From Tridacna crocea (taxonomy: Eukaryota > Mollusca > Bivalvia > Cardiida > Cardiidae): a DNA stretch of 64,000 bases. A model generated the notes under the pieces. The model did no database searches, had not been told where the DNA came from, and saw nothing but the letters and a program-made list of their open reading frames with translations. Of this stretch, positions 20,795-30,398 are shown in pieces. Position 1 is the stretch's first letter. Each line of letters begins with the position of its first letter. The position numbers and the translations under genes were made by a program. The DNA lies in the NCBI GenBank assembly GCA_943736015.1, contig OX031070.1:42308173-42372172 (forward strand), in the 5' to 3' direction.

Positions 20795-21018
20795 TTAACC
20801 CCTAAGCTATTAATCGCGACTGTAAAACCTTTTGCGGACAATGTAGATCAAGATCAGACTGCACAGAACGTGCAGTCTGATCTTGGATCTACACCGTCTG
20901 ATCAGGAGATGTTTATCCCCTAAAAATAAATTTGAGATAGCAATATATGTATTTTTTTTTTTTTTGTACTGTCGACTTAAAAGTTCCATTTTAATCATTT
21001 CGAAGGAAAAGGGATTAA
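20795..21018. mobile_element. P2 MITE, complete
   Basis: TTAA lies at 20795-20798 and 21015-21018, with ends CCCCTAAGC and 'ggaaaaggga'. A 50-bp hairpin (TGTAGATCAAGATCAGACTG and its complement) is centred at about 20869. The length is 224 bp. TTAA targeting again points to piggyBac-type mobilisation. Confidence 0.75.
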
Positions 21019-21166
21019 GATATCGGCTAATCACAGGCACAAATCCTGGCTTCTAGATGTAAGTCTAGCCATGGCATACATCTAGAATCCGGTATTTGAT
21101 ATATATAGAATTTGGCACTAGTTGGTGTTTGACATAAAATATTACTCGAGTCTACAACTACAGTTA

Positions 21167-21538
21167 TTAAGGTAAGACCTGTGTAATGGAAAACAGCTAT
21201 TTCCACTAAAATATCATCCTGCAAAATCAGCTATAATTAAAAATTGAACTACTTTCACCGATTCATTTTTTCCATTTTTTCCTTCTTTGAATTATCATTT
21301 ATAAATCTAAAACCACTATATCCTCAATTCAAAAAGAGATGATAATTACCTCCCTTTTCAGAAAACTAACAAAAGTATCAAAAAATAATTTCAAGATAGA
21401 CATAAACGGAATTTCTGAGCCGTTAGAAATGTGCAAAAATATTATTCATGCATAAACCCTTATTTATCCTTATTCATCAACCAATTAGAATTTTTGCCCC
21501 ATGTTCACCGGAAGTGCATTACACAGGTCTTACCTTAA
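21167..21538 (+). mobile_element. P3 element, complete
   Basis: TTAA lies at 21167-21170 and 21535-21538 around GGTAAGACCTGTGTAATG and its exact inverse. It closely matches the copy at 17410 apart from small deletions. Confidence 0.8.
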
Positions 21539-21599
21539 GGTGGTAGACTCGTAATTCTTCTAGTGCAACATGGAATAAAATTTCATGATAGGTGATAGA

Positions 21600-21731
21600 A
21601 ACGAATTTATACAGATATAATATTTTTGCACATATTTAACCGACCAGAAATTCCTTTGATGTCTATTTTGAAATTATTTGTTAATACTTTTTTTAAGTTT
21701 CCAGAAAAGGGAGGTAATTATCATCTTTTTT
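21600..21731 (-). mobile_element. P3 fragment, inverted
   Basis: The reverse complement matches P3 interior phrases 'gaggtaattatcatc' and 'gtgcaaaaatatta'. Confidence 0.55.
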
Positions 21732-22429
21732 GTGGTATTTATAGAAGACAATACCACAATGAATTCACTATTGAATTTTGAAGACCATGTATCGTATTTT
21801 GTGCAAAGCCGAAGGAATTAAAGCCAATTGTACTCAATTTTTCTCAGGGAAATGAGTTTTTCAGATAGCACTCAGATATGTAATTGGAAATGGTATGTTA
21901 AAATACACTGGGTGAGGCCATCGATCGTATAGAAATACTTATTTTTTTTTTATTGAAAATAGCTTTACTCGCTCATAGCCTTCTAGCGAAATTCTTCTAA
22001 CGATCGGTTGGTGCTGGGCTTTTTCGTTCGTCTCATGGCTTGGTCATACAATGGTTTGATTGGGCATGAATATTTATAGATCAAAATAATTGATTGTAAT
22101 GTTTGAAATTTAATGTGATCGGCTAAGATATTTCAAAATCATGGTTTTCAGGAACAAACTTAATTCCATTCGATATAAATCTACCTGGTTTCTCTCTTCT
22201 ACCCATCATGCATCCTACTGTCAAGAGACCTTACTCCTTACCCTCCTTATGATCAAAGGGAGACCACCAATACACAAATATCCTAACCGTTTGTCATGAC
22301 TACTCTGCCTTCAACCAAAACAAGTATTCATTCGATTATTAGGTTGACTTTTAATCCAATATTGAATAATATTTTTCTTTTTCTTTCAAATTAATCATTC
22401 CGAACATTGGCTTCCTTGACAAATACCAC
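21732..22429 (+). mobile_element. U9 element
   Basis: The ends read GTGGTATTTATAG and GACAAATACCAC. An inverted second copy at 52708-53288 shares most of the body, including 'ggccatcgatcgt' and 'caattttgatcta'-type phrases. No protein is encoded. Confidence 0.6.
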
Positions 22430-22494
22430 GTGAGCATTCTCAAGGCTTTGATTCTGAAATTGTTTGCCTTTTCACCGATAAATTAGGGCAAAAT

Positions 22495-22600
22495 AAGTAC
22501 AGAAAGTGTTGTCTCAAATCAGCCTATAAGGACTGCGCAGGCTGATCCAGGGCGACACTTTACGTAATTGTCCTAACGTCTCTTCTCGCGTGTTGCAGGC
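22495..22600 (+). mobile_element. H4 hairpin copy, truncated
   Basis: 'aaagtgttgtctcaaatcag' pairs with 'ctgatccagggcgacacttt'. The right end 'cttctcgcgtgttgca' matches the H4 terminus. Confidence 0.6.
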
Positions 22601-22611
22601 AGTGCTAGAGT

Positions 22612-22782
22612 TCCTGGAATTGGCCCCTACTGTAGGCTAAGCACCGGTTTTTGTCGGAGTGTCCTTGGGCAAGACACTTCAGAGCCTTAGCCTTCTGGTA
22701 AAACTCAGAAGATACATGAATATGTGAGGTGTTGCCTCGACATTGCTGAAATAAAGTTGAAAGTGGCGTGAAACGCCATTTA
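22612..22782 (+). mobile_element. SINE of a second family
   Basis: The phrase 'gtccttgggcaagacacttc' resembles the central V-domain of some animal SINEs, and the end 'agtggcgtgaaacgcc' is a SINE-type 3' end. The head lacks a clear B box. The V-domain link is from memory of the family and is not tested. Confidence 0.5.
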
Positions 22783-22789
22783 ACTTTTA

Positions 22790-22995
22790 CAAGTCGACAA
22801 CATTTAATACTGGTCCACATTATTTGAAGCTTTTGCAGACGTCATTTTTTAAATGTGACTCAAACACAGAAACATGTTTTTGGAAGGGTGGAAAACATTG
22901 TGGGAAAACGAAAAAATGCCGGTTTAAAGCATCTTTTTTCCTTTTCCAAAGATGCGTTTCGAAATTCTTTTTCCTAAACGTAGTTGAGCGTTAAT
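22790..22995. mobile_element. P1 MITE relic
   Basis: The hairpin arm 'gtgggaaaacgaaaaaatgc' and a partial partner are visible. The ends are eroded. Confidence 0.45.
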
Positions 22996-23098
22996 AAAAC
23001 ACGGTCTAAGAGGGAAGAGAATCTACAAACCATTCTAAGCGTTGCTCTAATAAACATTCTAAAACAAGTTATTTGATTGGTGGAAACGGTCTATTTTC

Positions 23099-23383
23099 AG
23101 AATTCAGATTCCACATCGTGGGGAGGGACGCTTGCTCATCGTGGTCCTTTTTCACGACGCTTTTTTCCTGCAGATATACTGTTGTGGAATTCCCTAGAAA
23201 TCTAAAAATAGTCACCCACAATTCAGCTGTTCCCTGCGCAACAATATGGAACCCCTTTACCCCGCGCTCAAAGAGACTGGGCATACAGTACCACAATTTC
23301 CACGAGGAAAGACGTGCATTTCCATTACAAAATCCAACGAGGTCAGACGTTCTGGGATCGGGGGCTTTGGTAGCTATCTTAAA
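23099..23383 (+). CDS. Possible exon, product not recognised
   Basis: A 95-codon segment of a 129-codon open frame is bracketed by a plausible acceptor (TCTATTTTCAG, ending at 23098) and donor (GTGAGT at 23384-23389). The predicted peptide includes WNPFTPRSKRLG and DVLGSGALVAILN. I recognise no family. The opposite strand is also open for about 75 codons, and the region may be a decayed repeat. The call rests on splice-like signals and frame length only. Confidence 0.2.
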
Positions 23384-23433
23384 CGTGAGTCCATTTCATT
23401 GTATACTTGATATTTTTAACGTTTTAAAATACC

Positions 23434-23661
23434 TTAACCCTTTCCCACACGTTGAATTTTGAACTCTATATATTTCAGAAATATCTGCAGACAATAGATT
23501 CAGAACTATGCAAATAAACTTGAGCTCTCTGATAGGGTAGAAAACATTGTGGGAAAAGGAGAAAATGCTGTTTACCAGCATTTTCTCCTTTTCCCACAAT
23601 GTTTTCATAAGCCTTCTTTCCAAGGGTCGTAAAAACAAGGGATTGTTTGGTAAAGGGTTAA
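23434..23661. mobile_element. P1 MITE, complete
   Basis: TTAA lies at 23434-23437 and 23658-23661. The terminus is CCCTTTCCCACAC. The hairpin is perfect outside the loop. Confidence 0.75.
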
Positions 23662-23754
23662 ACCTTTTCTTGTGAAATATTAAAACGCCACAGTTTGTTA
23701 TGTCAAAGTATTTTCTGGAGAAAGATGGATCTACATGTATCTTCTTATCGAAAA

Positions 23755-23930
23755 CATTTGAAAACATTGTTTAAAAAGTAAGAGAAGACGACGGTTATTA
23801 GCATTGTTCCCTTTTTTCTGCAATGTTTTCGAATCTGTGAAACTGTCATTGTTTGAGCCACATGCATTGTGTCGTCTGCAAGTGCTTTCAATTGGAATAA
23901 GTCTTCAATTTTGTCGTGTGGTAAAGAGGT
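23755..23930. mobile_element. P1 MITE relic
   Basis: A decayed hairpin and 'gtcgtctgcaagtgctttca' with end 'gtgtggtaaagagg'. Confidence 0.45.
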
Positions 23931-24184
23931 AACAATATTTAATAACTGCTGAGTTGCACTAGCTGCAATTCTAGCGTTGTTTTACAACGGTTATGATTCT
24001 CGTCTGCTACTTAAACGGTGTTAAACAGCTGCTATGTCTCTATTTCACTATTTTCAGTGTTTTATATTTATCATGGCTAAGCACTTCAGATATTTGTATC
24101 GCAATGTATAATAGGTAACCAAAAGTACATGCTGATCAAAGTGATGCAGTTAGTGTAAAAGGGTCCGAAAGCAAATTTGGAATA

Positions 24185-24290
24185 AAGGTTTTCTCTCTCC
24201 CTCTCTCTCCTTCCCTTCCTCCTCCTTCCCCCTCCCTATCCCCTGTCTCTTCCCCCTCTCCCTTGGCTTTCTCTCTCTCTCGCTCGGGGG
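24185..24290 (+). repeat. CT-rich low-complexity tract
   Basis: Pyrimidine-rich imperfect (CT)n and (CCTT)n runs. The minus-strand Glu/Arg-rich frame across it is an artefact. Confidence 0.8.
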
Positions 24291-24466
24291 GAGGAACAGG
24301 GACCATTTGGCAAAGCAAAGAGCACACACTTATGGACCTCAACTTTCTGGCATTTGAGAGCCTTGCATGTTGACTGCATAAGGAAGTTTTATTCACAGTT
24401 TACCGAACACTATTATGGATTTGTCTGTCCTATTAAAAGAAATGAAACCGTTTTCAAACACATATC

Positions 24467-24609
24467 CCTTTCCCAAACAATCCCTGGTTTTCACGACCCT
24501 GAGAAAGAAGCCCTCTGAAAATATTTTTGGAAAAGAAGAAAATGCTGGTAACCAACATTTTCCTCTTTTCCCAAAATATTTTATTCCCTTCCCAGAATTA
24601 ATTTCTATT
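24467..24609. mobile_element. P1 MITE truncated on the right
   Basis: It begins 'ccctttcccaaacaatccc' and has a slightly degraded hairpin. Its long arm is replaced by a T7 element exactly where both share 'ttgtctgc'. Confidence 0.55.
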
Positions 24610-24935
24610 GTTGTCTGCGCATTTCATATTCTATGAAGATTCGACACGACGCATCACTCTCGCCGAAATCAGGGAGACTGTAATAATACACGCTGTAAAG
24701 TAGCAATGGAGAAATGGCTTTTATCAATACGTTTGAGGAAAAATCAGGCCTGTTATAGCTCCAGATTTCTCTAAACTGATCATAGATGAGTGAAAAACAG
24801 CAGTAGCGTTTTATTGATTAAACGTTTATTTTAGTTTGAAATTCAAAAGTAATGGTTGTCGCGTAGAAATGTGGTTCGGTCCTGGGTACCTAGCATGCCA
24901 AAATTAGATAGATGGGTGATTTATACCCACATCTA
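24610..24935 (-). mobile_element. T7 element, inverted, diverged
   Basis: The terminal repeat 'gttgtctgcgcatttcatat' is present at the left. The body continues in inverse order to 'aattagatagatgggtg'. The other terminal repeat is missing. Confidence 0.6.
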
Positions 24936-25049
24936 TCCATAGAATCAAAAGGCTAAACCCAGAACCCACAGTCGTATGTTGATAGACGTAGCCCGGGGAT
25001 ACTAAATGTTTTAAATTATCAAAACAAACTAATGTCTTATGAACTCACC

Positions 25050-25490
25050 TAATACAGAGTAGACAAATCTTCTTCATGTCAATTTTGTCCCAAAAACGTG
25101 CGTCTGGCCGTGTGTGCGTGTGTTAATTTTTATTTCAAACATCTTCTCTAGACTACCCATCCAGATTTGATGAAACTTCAAAGAAATTATCCTGCCATGG
25201 TCCTCTTCAGAATTTCTTGAAAGAATTTGATTCCTTTAAACACTTCAAAAACTCTGCCATGGCAACAAAACTGAAAATCTTCTTCTCTGAAACCACAAGG
25301 CACAGGGCTACTGAATTTGGCATATAGCTTTATCTAAGGGAAATGACTTTTTATAAAGGATAAAGTTTGTTACTATTTATCTCCCTTGATTATCAAACTT
25401 CATTGATACATGGATTGTGCTACATATTGAAGTTTTTTTGATGGAAAATATTCTGTTTTCAGGGAGAGTCATTCATTTTGATGCTAATAG
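25050..25490 (+). mobile_element. HINE-B deletion derivative
   Basis: Phrases at 25135-25320 match HINE-B just inside its 5' end ('atcctgccatggtcctcttc'). Phrases at 25335-25490 match HINE-B near its 3' end ('tacatattgaagttttt', 'gataaagtttgttac'). The tandem array between them is missing, as is the terminal hairpin. Confidence 0.65.
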
Positions 25491-25499
25491 TTCCCCACT

Positions 25500-25620
25500 C
25501 CCCGACCCCCTGCAGAGAGAGAAAGAGGGGATAGAGAGAAATAGATAGTGGGAGGAGAGAGAGATAGGGGGGCAGAGGGAGGGAGAGAGTGAGAGGGGAG
25601 AGAGAGAGGTTGGTGAAAAG
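25500..25620 (+). repeat. GA-rich low-complexity tract
   Basis: Imperfect (GA)n and (GGGAGA)n runs; the minus-strand Ser/Leu/Pro frame is an artefact. Confidence 0.8.
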
Positions 25621-25796
25621 GTCTAGGATTTGTGAAATCCTGGTTCGATCTCTGCTGCGGGCACCGCTCAAACATTACGTAGTATTCTTTTGAAAGGCAT
25701 TGTGTTTAGACGATTGGTTTAGAACTAGATACAACAGACTTAGGGAGTGATATTACAGGTGCTTGGTATTCACTTTCCATAGCCCAACATTCAGAC

Positions 25797-25872
25797 CAGC
25801 TTGCTTAGCTCAGTTGGTAGAGCGTAGGACTCATGATTATGAGGGTGTGGGTTTGATCCACATGGTTGGCAA
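25797..25872 (+). tRNA. tRNA-Met(CAT)-like pseudogene or SINE head
   Basis: An A box 'tagctcagttggtagagc' and a T-arm 'tgtgggtttgatccaca' with a good stem are present. The anticodon loop reads CTCATGA, giving CAT. The acceptor stem does not pair well and the anticodon stem has mismatches. I favour a tRNA-derived relic over a working gene. Confidence 0.35.
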
Positions 25873-25905
25873 TGTAAAATTACTAATAGTCTTTTGGATG
25901 AGACC

Positions 25906-26268
25906 TGAACCCTTTACCATACAATCCCGACTTTTAACACCCCTGTGAAAGAAGCCTTTTGAAAACATTGTGGGAAAAGAAGAAAATGCTGGTAACCAGC
26001 ATTTTCTCCTTTTCCCACAATGTTTTCTTCCCTTCCTAAAACAAATTTGAATTCTTTAGTCACACGCAATGTAACACCCCTGTGAAAGAAGCCTTTTGAA
26101 AACATTGTGGGAAAAGAAGAAAATGCTGGTAACCAGCATTTTCTCCTTTTCCCACAATGTTTTCTTCCCTTCCTAAAACAAACTTTAATTCTTTAGTCAC
26201 ATTCAATTTGTCTGCAAATGCTTTCAATTTTGACCAGTCAAAAATTTTCTCGTTTGGTAAAGGGTTAA
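25906..26268. mobile_element. P1 MITE with a 137-bp internal tandem duplication
   Basis: The left end is CCCTTTACCATAC and the right TTAA is at 26265-26268. The segment 25936-26072, holding the whole hairpin, is repeated almost exactly at 26073-26209. The element therefore carries two identical hairpins. Confidence 0.75.
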
Positions 26269-26453
26269 GCTGAGGTCCCGTGTGACGGTGCTATACACCG
26301 AGCACATTAAAGAACCAGGATGGGTTTCATCCTGTATTTCTCTCAGATGATAATTTAAACCTTTGTTGACATACACAACATAACAAAACAAACACATACA
26401 AGGTAAGACAGGTAAAATACATCGCTTCATTACAAAGACAGTACAGCGGGTAT

Positions 26454-26670
26454 TTAACCCTTTACCCCATAAGGCATTTCTATGGTATCTCTAATTGACC
26501 ATAAATAAGAGCAAGGATAAAGCCGTATATGACACCTTTTAGTTGTGTAGAAAACATTGTGGCAAAAGGTGAAATTGCTCGTCACGAGCAATTTCACCTT
26601 TGCCACAATGTTTTCCAAAGGCTCCTACAAGCAATGCGTAGAAATGAGTATCTATGGAGTAAAGGGTTAA
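26454..26670. mobile_element. P1-related MITE, hairpin type C, complete
   Basis: TTAA lies at 26454-26457 and 26667-26670. The hairpin arms read GTGGCAAAAGGTGAAATTGC and the complement. Relative to type A, changes occur in both arms at matching positions. The termini are CCCTTTACCCCAT and 'atggagtaaaggg'. Confidence 0.75.
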
Positions 26671-26880
26671 GCTGTGAGGAATACCTGTTTCCCCTATAAT
26701 TATGAAGTCAGTCGACCCTAAAAAGACACTGCTATCGTCTGAGAGTAATAACTGCACTAACCCCTGTAACAATACTAACAGCCTTCAAGGGGCATTGCCC
26801 ATATGGGAAACCAGCAGCAATGATAAATAAATGCAAATTCAATCAGTAGCCCAACATAATAAATAGGATATTTGGTTTTT

Positions 26881-27017
26881 TTTTCGGTGAAAGATCGAAA
26901 TTTATTTCACCGAGTGAACACCATCGGTAATATTTTCACGAGTGGCTCTCCGCCACTCGTGAAAATATTACCGATGGTGTTCACTCGGTGAAATAAATTT
27001 CGATCTTTCACCGAAAA
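26881..27017. repeat. Perfect inverted repeat, 65-bp arms
   Basis: Arms 26881-26945 and 26953-27017 are exact reverse complements around a 7-nt loop CTCTCCG. Imperfect pairing extends outward into 'aaatag-atattt'. Parts of the arm ('gaaaatcggtattttcac') recur degenerately at 27233-27300, so the hairpin belongs to a larger repeat. Confidence 0.9.
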
Positions 27018-27878
27018 ATATAAATATTCTATTTATTTCATGCTTCTAACCCTTTCTAGGAGGAGCTTTATCAAAATCCAGTACAGTTCTTTTCCGTTAT
27101 TCCCCGTGGCGTACCCCTCCCGCATAGCAACGCATAACAGTATTACGTCAATCGCGAGAAATGTAAGGTATATGACGTCATATTTCCCATCTGGTTGTTA
27201 GGCACGCGCAATTTACCAAGGCAACAAGAACGTGAAAATCGGTATTTTCACTGGCGGTACTAGTGTAAGATCGAAAGATATTTTCACTGATATTTCTCGG
27301 TATCCTACCGGAAAGCATGAAATAAAACATGGTGTTTAACTACCGAACACCACCTAGAATCCCCACATAGAGTCAAATGTCATCAAGTTACTCACATTTC
27401 TAAACAAGAATCGAAAGTGTAATTACTTTTATTATGATCGTCAAAAGATAATTTTCAGGCTGAAAACAGTAAAAATAGATTGATATTAAGGGAGTAATAA
27501 ATGCTAAACTTTGGAAGCTGACACATTCTCCTCCTCCCACCCTAATCTGAGGGAAATTATAGTACTGCAGTGAATATATTGAAAAAATCTGATTGGTCAT
27601 TAAAATTTGAATAGCAGCCTTGATATTAATTTTTGATGCTATAAAAGGTTTTGGCCAATCAGATTTGTCCAGTATGCCGATCTCTACACAAGAGGAATAC
27701 CCAACCTGCATTCGATATACAGTTGGCTACAGTAAATCAAAGTGCTGTCAGCACTGTGATTGGTTGACACTGATTTACTTTTTGTATTGAAAAATCACCC
27801 ATTACATTGTAGTCACTATGTACGGAAAACATTAGGTCCAGTTAATATGGCCAATGAACCTTGATGATGACCTGACTT
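27018..27878. other. No gene; two old inverted repeats
   Basis: The first 320 bp look like the outer part of the hairpin element. Inverted pairs 'aaatctgattgg / ccaatcagattt' (27584-27669) and 'agtaaatca / tgatttact' (27731-27779) are visible. No coding frame is supported. Confidence 0.4.
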
Positions 27879-28106
27879 TTAACCCTTTACCAAACGACGA
27901 AATTTTAGACTCGTCCATATTGAAAGCACTTGCAGACTACAAAATGAATGAAACTCAAAAATTGAAATTTGTTTCCAGCAGGGTACAAAACATTGTGGGA
28001 AAAGGAGAAAGTGCTGGTTTCCAGCATTTTCTCCTTTTACCACAATGTTTTTAAAAGACTTCTATCTCAGGGCCGTAAAAACCAGGGATTGTTTGGTAAG
28101 GGTTAA
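27879..28106. mobile_element. P1 MITE, complete
   Basis: TTAA lies at 27879-27882 and 28103-28106. Both end types are well kept: CCCTTTACCAAACGACG and 'gtttggtaagggttaa'. Confidence 0.8.
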
Positions 28107-28293
28107 GCAAGGGTTGCCACACTGATGATATAAACTGTCTAAGGAAATGAACATTTCTTAAGGAAAACTGTATTTATGTAACATATTCCTGTGTTGAAGT
28201 ATCGAATTGATCCCTAGCAAATGTTGAGTAGTATATTATATCTGTAGCCGGGTACAGGTATTGGTGATATATCGTGGGGCCGTATCGACATGT

Positions 28294-28367
28294 GGTTCGG
28301 TAGCTCAGTTGGTTAGAGTGCAGGAACGGTGTTCCTGAGGCCCTGGGTTCGAATCCCGGTTGAGCAG
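28294..28367 (+). tRNA. tRNA-like core 1 (repeat-borne)
   Basis: A box 'tagctcagttggttagagtg' and B box GGTTCGAATCCC are canonical. The anticodon stem CAGGA/TCCTG encloses a loop ACGGTGT, which would give GGT but lacks U33. The acceptor stem is imperfect. It is likely a repeat component and not a functional tRNA gene. Confidence 0.4.
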
Positions 28368-28564
28368 CGATATTTTTCACCACCTGTTACATTTGGCGCC
28401 CACCGTAAATAACCCACGATGTGGATGGCTTCTGCTTAGGTACCTTGAGAATGTTTCACAGTGTTTCTATGTCTCCAGAATTTGGGACAAATTCTAAATC
28501 TGAAGGGGGTATATGTAGCCGGGTACAGGTATTGGTGATATATCGTGGGGCCGTATCGACATGT

Positions 28565-28638
28565 GGTTCGGTAGCTCAGTTGGTTAGAGTGCAGGAACGG
28601 TGTTCCTGAGGCCCTGGGTTCGAATTCCGGTTGAGCAG
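28565..28638 (+). tRNA. tRNA-like core 2 (repeat-borne)
   Basis: Nearly identical to core 1, with the B box changed to GGTTCGAATTCC. Confidence 0.4.
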
Positions 28639-28807
28639 CGATATTTTTCACTACCTGTTACATTTGGCGCCCACCGTAAATAACCCACAATGTGGATGGC
28701 TACTACTTAGGCACCTTGAGAACGTTTCACAATGTTTCTCTGTCTCCAGAATTTTGGGACAAATTCTAAATTTGGAGGGGGTATATCGTGCGGCCGTATC
28801 GACGTGT

Positions 28808-28881
28808 GGTTCGGTAGCTCAGTTGGTTAAGAGTGCAGGAACGGTGTTCCTAAAGCACCGGGTTCGAATCCCGGTAGAGCC
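28808..28881 (+). tRNA. tRNA-like core 3 (repeat-borne)
   Basis: It has the best T stem (CCGGG/CCCGG) and acceptor pairing (GG..GCC) of the three. One extra A lies in the D loop and the same U33-less anticodon loop is present. Confidence 0.4.
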
Positions 28882-29030
28882 GCGATATTATTCACCACCT
28901 GTTACATATCCATTTTCTCTTACAATCAAGTGAGTCATGAGGTACACGGGTCCTTTGACATACAGAAAACTGATGAAACACAAGGACAGATGTTAAATTA
29001 AGGTATTTTTTCATAGTAGAAGCGGTGCAT

Positions 29031-29259
29031 TTAACCCTTTCCCAAACGGCAGATTTTGGACCAGACCAAATTGAAAGCATTTTGCAGTTGACAAATTGAC
29101 AGTTGCTAAAAAGGTGATTTTTCAATATGGCAGGGTAGAAAACATTGTGGGAAAAGGAGAAAATGCTGGTTACCAGCATTTTCTCCTTTTCTCACAATGT
29201 TTTCAAAAGGCATCTATTCCTGACCCGTAAAAACCAGGGATTGTTTGGGAAAGGGTTAA
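29031..29259. mobile_element. P1 MITE, complete
   Basis: TTAA lies at 29031-29034 and 29256-29259. The termini CCCTTTCCCAAAC and 'tttgggaaaggg' are near-perfect inverses, and the hairpin is almost perfect. Confidence 0.8.
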
Positions 29260-29333
29260 GGGAACGAGCTACCTGTCGATTAGACTGGCTTGCACCAGTC
29301 CAGTTGCTCGCGTTCGGACTTCTATGGTCATAA

Positions 29334-29515
29334 ATTGATTATATGGTATTTAACGCTGTTTTTCCACATTATTTCAGCTATATCGCGGCGACAAGTGCAC
29401 CTACCAGTACCTTCCTGGTATTTTTTTTTTTTACCAGTACTCCGCACAAATTTCTTTCCAAGCCACTGGCTGCTTTCCCTCATAATCATCGTCCAGACAG
29501 TGGTCAGCGGTGGGA
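29334..29515 (-). mobile_element. SINE body and tail, headless
   Basis: On the minus strand it ends 'aacagcgttaaatacc'. The body stops at 'gtggtcagcggtggga', where an opposite-strand tRNA-like head begins. Confidence 0.65.
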
Positions 29516-29921
29516 GCCCCAGTAGCTAAGTCGGGATCGGGCAGGACTTGAGAACAAGGGGTCCTGGGTTTGATTCCTGGCTCAGCCAATTTCTTTCCGA
29601 GGGCTGATGAAATTTTTAATGCGACAGGAGAAATGTAACAGGTGGCGAAAAATAGCGGGGCTCAACCGGGATTCGAACCCAGGGCTTTAGGAACACCGTT
29701 CCTGCACTCTAACCAACTGAGCTACCGAACCACATGTCGATACGGCCGCACGATATATCACCAAATACCTGTACCCGGCTACATATACCCCCACCAAATT
29801 TAGAATTTGTCGCATCAAAAATTTCATCAGCCCTCGGATAGAAATTGGCTGAGCCAGGAATCAAACCCAGGACCCCCTGTTCTCAAGTCCTGCCTGATCT
29901 GGACTTAGCTACTGGGGCTCG
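29516..29921. repeat. Inverted pair of SINE heads around a tRNA-like unit
   Basis: The left arm (29516-29624, plus) is a tRNA-like head with 'ccccagtagctaagtcggga' and B box 'ggtttgattcct'. The right arm (29808-29921) is its reverse complement with few differences. Between them lies an inverted copy of the 28.3-kb tRNA-bearing unit. Confidence 0.7.
29632..29800 (-). mobile_element. Single inverted copy of the tRNA-bearing unit
   Basis: The reverse complement begins 'gtagccgggtacaggtattt' and contains the same tRNA-like core, ending 'ttcgccacctgttac'. Confidence 0.65.
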
Positions 29922-29942
29922 ACATGAAGCTCCTGGAAAACA

Positions 29943-30171
29943 TTAACCCATTGCCACACAATCCCTACTTTTGACGACCATGAGAAAGAAGCCGTTAGAA
30001 AACAATGTGGGAAAAAGAGAAAATGCTGGTAACCAGTATTTTCTCCTTTTCCCACATTGTTTTTTACCCTTCACAAAACAAATTTCAAATTTTCAGTCAC
30101 TTTAATTTTGTCGCCTGCAAATGCTTTCGATTTGGACAAACCTGAAATTTCGTCGTTTGGTAATGAGTTAA
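29943..30171. mobile_element. P1 MITE, complete
   Basis: TTAA lies at 29943-29946 and 30168-30171. The short arm reads 'cacaatccctacttttgacg' and the hairpin is near-perfect. Confidence 0.75.
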
Positions 30172-30181
30172 TTTGTGCGCC

Positions 30182-30398
30182 GGTGTAATGCAGAGAAATG
30201 ACCGTCCCTACAAAATGACTCATGGGTCATTTCACTACGTAGAGGAATGACCCGGGTCATTATTCTACGTTGAGAAATGATCCCGGGGGGGGGGGGGGGT
30301 ATTTCTCTACGTAGAATAATGACCCGGGTCATTTTTCTACATAGTGAAATGACTCATTGATCATTTTGTAGGGAGGGTCATTTCTCTGCGTTACACGG
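30182..30398. repeat. Long inverted repeat with poly-G centre
   Basis: Arms of about 97 bp start 'ggtgtaatgcagagaaatga' and end with its near inverse 'tcatttctctgcgttacac'. Within each arm, AATGACCCGGGTCATT is itself palindromic. The centre holds about 15 G. About ten mismatches are visible. Confidence 0.8.

Larger units (their letters stand above)
28242..28903 (+). repeat. Tandem array of a tRNA-bearing ~271-bp unit
   Basis: The unit starts 'gtagccgggtacaggtattg' at 28244 and recurs at 28515, a spacing of 271. A third, shortened unit starts near 28778. Each unit contains one tRNA-like core followed by 'gatatttttcaccacctg' and, in the first two, 'tttggcgcccaccgtaaata'. A single inverted unit lies at 29632-29800. 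Confidence 0.75.

Noticed and set aside
24136-25675. Glu/Arg-rich and Ser/Leu/Pro-rich minus-strand frames
   Set aside because: They come from CT- and GA-rich low-complexity tracts.
28294-28881. Three functional tRNA genes
   Set aside because: Internal promoter boxes are good, but U33 is missing, acceptor stems are imperfect and the units sit in a tandem repeat with an inverted copy elsewhere.
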